58,030 bases of DNA from Paracidovorax oryzae ATCC 19882 (GTDB lineage Bacteria > Pseudomonadota > Gammaproteobacteria > Burkholderiales > Burkholderiaceae_C), in contig NZ_JMKU01000027.1 in the NCBI RefSeq assembly GCF_000687165.1, positions 1-58,030 of the forward strand, written 5' to 3'. Shown here piece by piece: positions 51,633 to 58,030 of the stretch. Position 1 is the stretch's first letter, and every line of letters starts with the position of its first letter. The translations under genes were made by a program, and so were the position numbers. Under the pieces are notes generated by a model. It was given only the letters and a program-made list of their open reading frames with translations, did not search any database and was not told where the DNA came from.

Positions 51633-53252
51633 ATGAGCGACAAAATCCCCGAGTTCGACCGCCTCGTCGGCCCCGCAGAGAGCCAGCGCGTGATGCAGTC
51701 GCTGGCACGCGGAGCATCGCGTCGCGATGTGCTGGCCATGTTCCTCGCGGGGGGCATGCAGGCGTCCCTGGCGGGCGGCCTGGCCACCATGGCCGCCAGT
51801 GCGCACGCGCAGACACCGCGGCGGGGAGGGCGCATCCGCGTGGCGGGTGCCACCGCGGCCGCCACCGACACGCTGGATCCGGCCAAGCAATCCAACCAGA
51901 CCGACTATTCGCGTGGCAACATGCTCTACAACGGGCTGTTCTCGCTGGACGGCAGCCTCACGCCCCAGCCGGCCCTGGCCGAGTCGTACTCCACGGCCGA
52001 CGCGAAGACCTGGGTGTTCAAGCTGCGCAAGGGCGTGGTCTTCCACGATGGCAAGGCCCTGGCGCCCGAAGACGTGGTTTTCTCGCTCATGCGCCACAAG
52101 GATCCGGCCACGGCCTCCAAGGCCAAGGCGCTGTCCGACCAGATCGACAGTGTGAAGGCCTCCGGCCCTGGCGAGGTGACGGTGGTGCTGTCGCAGCCCA
52201 ATGCCGACCTGCCCGTGATCCTGGGCACCTTCCACTTCCACATCGTCAAGGACGGCACCACGGATTTCAACGCCGGCATCGGCACAGGCCCGTACAAGCT
52301 CAAGGAGTTCAAGCCGGGCGTGCGCTCCCTGGTGGTGCGCAACGACGCCTACTGGAAGCCCGGCAAGCCCTACCTGGACGAGATCGAGTTCGTCGGCATC
52401 GGCGACGAGACGGCGCGCGTGAACGCGCTGCTGTCCGGCGGCATGGACCTCGTCGCCTCGGTGAACCCCCGGGCCGTGGCCCGCGTCAAGGGCACGCCAG
52501 GCTACGCGATCTTCACCACGCAGTCGGGACAGTACTCCGACCTCATCCTGCGCAAGGACATGGGCCCGGGCGCGAATCCGGACTTCGTCCTGGCGATGAA
52601 GCACCTGTTCGATCGCGAGCAGATGAAGAAGACCATCGCGCTCGACTACGCGGTGCTGGGCAACGACCAGCCCGTCGATCCGACCAACCGCTTCTACTTC
52701 GCGGGCCTGCCGCAGCGCACCTTCGACCTGGACAAGGCCAAGTTCCACCTGCAGAAGTCGGGCGTGACGGGCAAGATCCCGATGGTCACCTCGCCCGCTG
52801 CGATGTATTCCACCGAGATCGCGCTGTTGCTGCAGCAGTCGGGCCAGCGCATCGGCCTGGACCTGGATGTCAAGCGCATGCCGGCCGACGGCTACTGGTC
52901 CAACCACTGGCTCACCAATCCCGTGGGCTTCGGCAACGTGAACCCGCGCCCCAGCGCGGACACGCTGCTCACGCAGTTCTTCAAGTCCGACGCGGCATGG
53001 AACGAGTCGCGCTGGAAGAGCCCGCAGTTCGACCAGTTGCTCGTGGCCGCGCGCGCCGAGACCGACCAGGCCAAGCGCAAGCAGATGTATGCCGACATGC
53101 AGACCATGATCCACCAGGACGCAGGCATCGGCATTCCGCTGTTCCTCGCCAGCATCGACGGCCACAGCTCCAGGCTCAAGGGCCTGTCGCCGATCCCGCT
53201 GGGCGGCCTGATGGGTTACGCATTCGCGGAGCATGTGTGGCTGGACGCTTGA
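51633..53252 (+). CDS. ABC importer substrate-binding protein, family 5 (DppA-like)
   Basis: A 539-residue periplasmic binding protein. A twin-arginine-type signal (GASRRDVLAMFLAGG then ATMAASAHAQ) occupies the first 60 or so residues. The mature protein carries RVAGATAAATDTLDPAKQSN and the family 5 motif TWVFKLRKGVVFHDGKAL. Ligands of this family include peptides, opines and amines. AAGGAG lies 8 bases before ATG 51633. It is separated from the permease genes by a 208-bp repeat-containing gap, which is unusual. Confidence 0.93.
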   Translation: MSDKIPEFDRLVGPAESQRVMQSLARGASRRDVLAMFLAGGMQASLAGGLATMAASAHAQTPRRGGRIRVAGATAAATDTLDPAKQSNQTDYSRGNMLYNGLFSLDGSLTPQPALAESYSTADAKTWVFKLRKGVVFHDGKALAPEDVVFSLMRHKDPATASKAKALSDQIDSVKASGPGEVTVVLSQPNADLPVILGTFHFHIVKDGTTDFNAGIGTGPYKLKEFKPGVRSLVVRNDAYWKPGKPYLDEIEFVGIGDETARVNALLSGGMDLVASVNPRAVARVKGTPGYAIFTTQSGQYSDLILRKDMGPGANPDFVLAMKHLFDREQMKKTIALDYAVLGNDQPVDPTNRFYFAGLPQRTFDLDKAKFHLQKSGVTGKIPMVTSPAAMYSTEIALLLQQSGQRIGLDLDVKRMPADGYWSNHWLTNPVGFGNVNPRPSADTLLTQFFKSDAAWNESRWKSPQFDQLLVAARAETDQAKRKQMYADMQTMIHQDAGIGIPLFLASIDGHSSRLKGLSPIPLGGLMGYAFAEHVWLDA

Positions 53253-53460
53253 AGCACCCCCCTGAGCGGCTGCGCCGCTTCCCCCTGCTCTCGCCATGCT
53301 GTGCACGGCGGGCAGGGGGACGACGCCAGTGGCCGGGCGAAGCCCGTTCCACGGCGTCTGCCGGCGTGGCCTGCTCCGCGGCCTGCCGACGGGTGACGCT
53401 GCGCCGTTTTCCTGGGTGAAGGCGGCACGCAGCGCCATGGACAACTGATACGGACCCCTC
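53253..53460. repeat. Extragenic repeat-like gap within the ABC operon
   Basis: This gap starts with CACCCCCCTGAGCGGCTGCG and CCGCTTCCCCCT, a motif I associate with many Comamonadaceae intergenic regions, followed by GCAGGGGGACGACGCCAGTGGC. No open frame with family resemblance is present. Small GC-rich dyads could terminate or stabilise the binding-protein mRNA, giving more binding protein than permease. Repeat status is from general knowledge, not from a second copy in this window. Confidence 0.5.
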
Positions 53461-54417
53461 ATGAACCGTGTGATTCTCAAGCTCCTGGGGCAGCGCGTGC
53501 TGCTCGCGCTGCTGTCGCTGCTCGCGGTGTCGGCCGTCGTGTTCGCCATCACGGCCGTGCTGCCCGGCGATGCCGCGCAGGAGCAGCTCGGCCAGGATGC
53601 CACGCCCGAGGCATTGGCCGCGCTGCGGTCGCAGATGGGACTGGACGTGCCTGCGCCCCTGCGCTACGTGCGCTGGCTGGGCGGGGCGGTCCGGGGCGAC
53701 CTGGGCATGTCTGCCACCACGCAGATGCCGGTGGGCGAACTGATCGCGAGCCGGCTGCCCAATTCGCTGCTGCTCGCGGCGGTGACGGCGCTGTTCTCGG
53801 TGCCCATCGCGCTGGCGCTCGGCATTGCCTGCGCGGTGTGGAGGGGCTCGTGGTTCGACCGGGTGGTTTCCACCGGGGCGGTGGCTGTGGTGTCCGTGCC
53901 GGAGTTCCTGGTCGCCACCCTCGCGGTGCTGGTGTTCGCGGTGCAGCTGCGCTGGCTGCCTGCCCTGTCCTATGTGAACGACATTGAATCCGTGGGCCAG
54001 ATGCTGCGCGCCTTCGCGATGCCGGTGCTCAGCCTGTGCTGCGTGATCGTGGCGCAGATGATGCGCATGACCCGCGCGGCCGTCAGCGACCAGCTGCAGG
54101 CCCCCTACATCGAAATGGTCCGGCTCAAGGGCGCCTCGCCGCTGCGCACCGTGATGGCGCATGCGCTGCCCAATGCGGTGGGGCCCATCGCCAATGCGGT
54201 GGCGCTGTCGCTGTCGTACCTGCTGGGCGGCGTGATCATCATCGAGACCATCTTCAATTACCCGGGCATCGCCAAGCTCATGGTCGATGGCGTGACGCAG
54301 CGCGACATGCCGCTGGTACAGGCCTGCGCCATGATCTTCTGCGCGGGCTACCTGATCCTCGTCACGCTGGCCGACCTGTGCGGCATCGTCGCCAACCCGC
54401 GCCTGCGCCACCGCTGA
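53461..54417 (+). CDS. ABC importer permease (DppB-like)
   Basis: A 318-residue inner-membrane permease. The N-terminal helix and periplasmic segment (AITAVLPGDAAQEQLGQDATPE) and the C-terminal loop IEMVRLKGASPLRTVMAHALPNA are typical of DppB/OppB. It pairs with the next permease to form the peptide or opine channel. Confidence 0.94.
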   Translation: MNRVILKLLGQRVLLALLSLLAVSAVVFAITAVLPGDAAQEQLGQDATPEALAALRSQMGLDVPAPLRYVRWLGGAVRGDLGMSATTQMPVGELIASRLPNSLLLAAVTALFSVPIALALGIACAVWRGSWFDRVVSTGAVAVVSVPEFLVATLAVLVFAVQLRWLPALSYVNDIESVGQMLRAFAMPVLSLCCVIVAQMMRMTRAAVSDQLQAPYIEMVRLKGASPLRTVMAHALPNAVGPIANAVALSLSYLLGGVIIIETIFNYPGIAKLMVDGVTQRDMPLVQACAMIFCAGYLILVTLADLCGIVANPRLRHR

Positions 54418-54448
54418 GATGGCGCATTCCGACCAAGGAGCTCCACTG

Positions 54449-55348
54449 ATGGATACCGTTTCTCCTCCGTCCGGTGCGCCCGCGGCGCCCGCGGCCCGGC
54501 GCGGCGGCCTGCACCGCGCGCTGCACTGGCTCGCCGGCCTCGGCCCGCTGGGGTTGCTGGCACTGGCCGTGCTGCTGTTCTGGATGCTGGCCGCGCTGGT
54601 CGGCCCCTGGTTGCTGGGCGCCACGCCCACCGCTTCCGGCGGCGGCATGGACGTGTTCGCGCCCATCGGCGCGGCGCACTGGCTGGGCACGGACTACCTC
54701 GGCCGCGACATGCTGGCACGCGTCGTGAACGGCGCACGCTACACCGTCGGCGTGGCGCTGCTGGCCACGCTGCTGGCCAGCGGCACCGGCACCGTGCTTG
54801 CGCTGCTCGCCGCGGCCGTGGGGGGCAAGCTAGACGCGGTGCTGAGCCGCGTGCTGGATACGCTCACGGCCATCCCGAGCAAGATGTTCGCGCTCATCAT
54901 GGTCGCCGGCTTCGGCTCGTCGGTGGCCATGCTGGTGGCCACGGCCGCCATCATCTACGTGCCGGGTGCCTACCGCATCGCGCGCTCGCTGGCGGTGAAC
55001 ATCAATGCGCTCGACTATGTGGTGGTGGCCCGCACGCGCGGGGAGGGCACGCTCTACGTGATGCTGCGCGAGATCCTGCCCAACATCCTGGGCCCCATGC
55101 TCGCCGACCTGGGGCTGCGCTTTGTCTACGTGGTGCTGCTGCTCGCCAGCCTGAGCTTCCTCGGCCTGGGCATACAGCCGCCCGAGGCGGACTGGGGATC
55201 GCTGGTGCGCGAGAACATCGGCGCGCTGCCCGAGGGAGGCGCCGCCGTGATCGCCCCTGCCATAGCCATCGCGAGCCTGACCATCGCCGTCAATCTCGTC
55301 ATCGACAACCTGCCGGGCCGCGCCGCCCGCGAACGAGGAGCCCGCTGA
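54449..55348 (+). CDS. ABC importer permease (DppC-like)
   Basis: A 299-residue inner-membrane permease. HWLGTDYLGRDMLARVVNGARYTVGV is the DppC signature and ARTRGEGTLYVMLREILPNI the EAA loop. ATG 54449 is chosen because AAGGAG lies 8 bases upstream. Its stop overlaps the ATPase start (TGATG). Confidence 0.94.
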   Translation: MDTVSPPSGAPAAPAARRGGLHRALHWLAGLGPLGLLALAVLLFWMLAALVGPWLLGATPTASGGGMDVFAPIGAAHWLGTDYLGRDMLARVVNGARYTVGVALLATLLASGTGTVLALLAAAVGGKLDAVLSRVLDTLTAIPSKMFALIMVAGFGSSVAMLVATAAIIYVPGAYRIARSLAVNINALDYVVVARTRGEGTLYVMLREILPNILGPMLADLGLRFVYVVLLLASLSFLGLGIQPPEADWGSLVRENIGALPEGGAAVIAPAIAIASLTIAVNLVIDNLPGRAARERGAR

Positions 55349-56988
55349 TGGGAGCATCCGTCACCGTGCAGGACCTGCACATCACCGCGGGCACCCAGAC
55401 GCTGGTGGACCGCGTCAGCTTCTCGATCGCGCCGGGCGAGGTGCTGGCGCTGATCGGCGAATCCGGCTCTGGCAAGACGACCACCGCGCTGGCCCTCATG
55501 GGCCATGCACGCGAGGGCTGCAGCATCTCCGGCGGCAGCGTGCGCATCGGCGACGTGGATGTGCTGGGGCTCTCCACGGCCGGCCAGCGCGCGCTGCGGG
55601 GCCGCACCGTGGCCTACATCGCGCAGAGCGCCGCCGCCTCGTTCAACCCGTCGCGCACCCTCATGGACCAGGTGGTGGAGCCCGCGCGCATCCACGGGAC
55701 CCTGCCGCGCGCCGAGGCCGAGGCGAAGGCCGTGCAGCTCTTCCGCGAACTGGCGCTGCCCGATCCCGACACCATCGGCAGCCGCTATCCGCACCAGGTG
55801 TCCGGCGGCCAGCTGCAGCGCATCATGGCCGCGATGGCGCTCATCACCGATCCGGACCTGGTCATCCTCGACGAGCCCACCACGGCGCTCGACGTGACCA
55901 CGCAGATCGAGGTGCTGCGCGCCTTCCGGCGCGTGGTGCGGGAGCGCCGCGCCACGGCCGTGTATGTCAGCCACGACCTGGCCGTGGTGGCGCAGATGGC
56001 CGACCACATCCTGGTGCTGCGCGGCGGGCAGATGCAGGAACTCAATTCCACCCCGCGCATCCTGGAGGCGCCGGAACATCCCTACACCCGCAGCCTGCTG
56101 GCGGCGGCGCGGCCCGCGGCGCGAGAGGGCGGTGCGGGCGAGGAGGGCGCCGTGCTGCTGGACGTGCGCCACCTGTCGGCCGGCTACGGCCCGAAGGACG
56201 CGCAGGGCCGGCCGGCCGCGCTGATCCTGGACGACGTGAGCCTCACCGTGCGCCGGGGCCAGGCCATCGGCGTGATCGGCGAATCCGGCTCGGGCAAGAC
56301 CACGCTCGCGCGGGCCATCGCGGGCCTGATCCCCGCGCATGCCGGCTCCGTGGTGTTCAACGGGCGCGAGCTCAAGCCCACGCTCGCGCAGCGCGAGCGC
56401 GAGGAGCTGCGCCGCATCCAGATCGTGTTCCAGATGGCCGATACGGCGCTGAACCCGTCGCACACCATCGGCCGCATCCTGGCGCGCCCGCTCGAGTTCT
56501 ACAAGGGCCTGCGCGGGCCGGCGCTGCAGCAGCGCATCCGCCAGCTGCTGGATCTCGTCAGGCTGCCGCACGCCGTGGCGGATCGCCTGCCGGGAGGCCT
56601 TTCGGGCGGGCAGAAGCAGCGCGTCAACCTCGCCCGCGCGCTCGCGGCCGATCCAGACCTCATCCTCTGCGATGAAGTTACCTCCGCGCTCGATACCGTG
56701 GTGGGCGCCGCGGTGCTCGACCTCATGGCAGAACTGCGCCGGGAGCTGGGCGTGTCCTATCTCTTCATCAGCCACGACCTGCACACGGTGCGCGCGGTGT
56801 GCGACGAGATCGTCGTCATGCAGCACGGCCGCAAGCTGGACCAGGTGGCGCGCGCGGATTTCGACCGCGGACCCCACCATCCGTATTACGAACTGCTCGC
56901 GCGCTCCGTGCCCGAACTGCGGCAGGGCTGGCTCGAGGAGCAGGACAGGGCGGCCCCGGGCCATTCCCCTGCGGCGCAGGCCGCATAA
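55348..56988 (+). CDS. Fused dual ABC ATPase (DppD-DppF type)
   Basis: A 546-residue ATPase containing two full nucleotide-binding domains. Domain 1 (about 1-260) has GESGSGKTT, VSGGQLQRI and LVILDEPTTALD. Domain 2 (about 270-530) has GESGSGKTT, LSGGQKQRV and LILCDEVTSALD. It energises the DppBC-like channel alone, in place of separate DppD and DppF. It is coupled to the permease gene and followed after 21 bases by dehydrogenase copy 2. Confidence 0.94.
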   Translation: MGASVTVQDLHITAGTQTLVDRVSFSIAPGEVLALIGESGSGKTTTALALMGHAREGCSISGGSVRIGDVDVLGLSTAGQRALRGRTVAYIAQSAAASFNPSRTLMDQVVEPARIHGTLPRAEAEAKAVQLFRELALPDPDTIGSRYPHQVSGGQLQRIMAAMALITDPDLVILDEPTTALDVTTQIEVLRAFRRVVRERRATAVYVSHDLAVVAQMADHILVLRGGQMQELNSTPRILEAPEHPYTRSLLAAARPAAREGGAGEEGAVLLDVRHLSAGYGPKDAQGRPAALILDDVSLTVRRGQAIGVIGESGSGKTTLARAIAGLIPAHAGSVVFNGRELKPTLAQREREELRRIQIVFQMADTALNPSHTIGRILARPLEFYKGLRGPALQQRIRQLLDLVRLPHAVADRLPGGLSGGQKQRVNLARALAADPDLILCDEVTSALDTVVGAAVLDLMAELRRELGVSYLFISHDLHTVRAVCDEIVVMQHGRKLDQVARADFDRGPHHPYYELLARSVPELRQGWLEEQDRAAPGHSPAAQAA

Positions 56989-57009
56989 CCCGACGAACCG
57001 AGGAAGACC

Positions 57010-58030
57010 ATGGACACCATTTTCCGCATCGCGGTGCTGCCCGGAGACGGCATCGGCAAGGAAGTCATGCCCGAGGGGCTGCGGGCGATCCAGGCGGCGG
57101 CCGGGCGTTTCGGCTTCGCGCTGGAGCTGCACACCTTCGAGTGGGCCAGCTGCGACTACTACCTCGCGCACGGGCAGATGATGCCCGATGACTGGAAGGA
57201 GCAGCTCAAGGGCATGGACGCGCTCTTCTTCGGCGCCGTGGGCTGGCCGGCCACCGTGCCGGACCATGTCTCGCTGTGGGGCTCGCTGCTGAAGTTCCGC
57301 CGCGAGTTCGACCAGTACATCAACCTGCGGCCCGTGCGCCTGTTCGAGGGCGTGCCGTGCCCGCTGGCGGGCCGCAAGCCCGGGGACATCGACTACTACG
57401 TGGTGCGCGAGAACACCGAGGGCGAATACACCTCGCTGGGCGGGATCATGTACGAGGGCACGGACCGCGAGATCGTGATCCAGGAGTCGGTGTATTCGCG
57501 CAAGGGCGCCGAGCGGCTGCTGAAGTTCGCGTTCGACCTCGCGCAGGGCCGCCCGAAGAAGCACGTGACGCTGGCCACCAAGAGCAACGGCATCGCCATC
57601 AGCATGCCCTGGTGGGACCAGAGGGCCGACGAGGTGGCCAAGGGCTACCCGGAGATCACGCTGGACAAGCAGCACATCGACATCCTGACGGCGCGCTTCG
57701 TGCTGCAGCCAGGGCGCTTCGACGTGGTGGCGGCGACGAACCTGTTCGGAGACATCCTGTCGGACCTGGGCCCGGCGACCACCGGCACGATCGGGCTGGC
57801 ACCGTCGGCCAACCTGAACCCGGAGCGCACGTTCCCGAGCCTGTTCGAGCCGGTGCACGGCTCGGCGCCGGACATCTATGGCAAAAACATCGCCAACCCG
57901 ATCGCGATGGTCTGGTCTGGGGCGCTGATGCTGGACTTCCTGACGCAGGGCCAGGGCGCGGGGCGGCAGGCGCACGATGCGATCGTGGCGGCGATCGAAG
58001 AAGTGATCAAGAGCGGGCCGAAGACGCCGG
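57010..58030 (+). CDS. ttuC: Tartrate/D-malate dehydrogenase, copy 2 (3' end cut by window edge)
   Basis: The same NAD-dependent dehydrogenase as copy 1 at the left end, in inverted orientation. About 340 codons are present. From codon 7 onward the proteins differ at only about four residues by eye (S/A, R/K, A/E, R/K); the N-terminal codons MDTIFR are distinct. Start ATG 57010 follows CGAGGAAG. It lies 21 bases after the ABC ATPase and is probably in that transporter operon rather than under the LysR regulator, so the two copies should respond to different signals (inference). A role in the oxidation of an imported compound is plausible. Confidence 0.92.
   Translation, partial: MDTIFRIAVLPGDGIGKEVMPEGLRAIQAAAGRFGFALELHTFEWASCDYYLAHGQMMPDDWKEQLKGMDALFFGAVGWPATVPDHVSLWGSLLKFRREFDQYINLRPVRLFEGVPCPLAGRKPGDIDYYVVRENTEGEYTSLGGIMYEGTDREIVIQESVYSRKGAERLLKFAFDLAQGRPKKHVTLATKSNGIAISMPWWDQRADEVAKGYPEITLDKQHIDILTARFVLQPGRFDVVAATNLFGDILSDLGPATTGTIGLAPSANLNPERTFPSLFEPVHGSAPDIYGKNIANPIAMVWSGALMLDFLTQGQGAGRQAHDAIVAAIEEVIKSGPKTP

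Noticed and set aside
55126-57975. 949-codon minus-strand frame at the right end
   Set aside because: It mirrors the ABC ATPase and dehydrogenase copy 2, and its similarity to a frame at the left end only reflects the duplicated dehydrogenase.

Overview
The window reads as a high-GC Comamonadaceae chromosome segment, most likely a plant-associated Acidovorax (avenae/citrulli type). The reasons are the protein families and codon use, a secreted GH5-CBM2 cellulase, short extragenic repeats of a kind I associate with this group, and a HrpX-type PIP-box promoter in front of an orphan gene that looks like a type III effector. No rRNA, tRNA, CRISPR array or complete insertion sequence was seen. This assignment is inference from the sequence alone.

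Both ends of the window lie inside two near-identical, inverted copies of a tartrate/D-malate dehydrogenase gene. From left to right: (i) 1-9870 holds dehydrogenase copy 1 with a divergent LysR regulator, a WYL regulator plus glutathione transferase, rpsU-yqeY with a mosaic palindromic repeat between them, a large GGDEF-EAL protein, and a NIPSNAP/ABM pair divergent from an ArsR regulator. (ii) 9910-17000 holds a flavoprotein/fatty-acid-hydroxylase pair, a SulP transporter with beta-carbonic anhydrase (probable bicarbonate uptake), a hotdog thioesterase and the cellulase. (iii) 17102-27854 is a catabolic cluster: an arylmalonate-decarboxylase-like protein, a GntR regulator, an amidase, a four-gene ABC importer, a dihydropyrimidinase/hydantoinase, a cysteine-less hydantoin-racemase homologue and an MFS permease. 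Shared TTG-N4-CAA sites in its two control regions suggest one GntR-controlled unit for a cyclic ureide or amide.

(iv) 27891-33453 holds assimilatory nitrate reductase, a YbiB-like protein, a uroporphyrinogen methyltransferase (siroheme) and a soluble mini-chemoreceptor. (v) At 33473-33592 a 71-bp dispersed repeat joins the nasA start to what looks like the last 13 codons of etfB. Intact etfA, an acyl-CoA dehydrogenase and a nitronate monooxygenase follow, then an acyltransferase, a radical-SAM gene behind a LexA box, a decayed EamA gene, the candidate effector, a dehalogenase and an M20 peptidase. The second identical 71-bp repeat starts 1 bp after the M20 stop codon and opens a roughly 690-bp quasi-palindromic element.

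(vi) 45003-48950 is an Lrp-type regulator, a class-III aminotransferase, a D-2-hydroxyacid dehydrogenase and a double GNAT protein on the minus strand. (vii) 49573-58030 is a plus-strand cluster of HAD hydrolase, amine-oxidising flavoprotein, complete peptide/opine-type ABC importer and dehydrogenase copy 2. Four-base ATGA gene overlaps are common throughout and indicate tight translational coupling.
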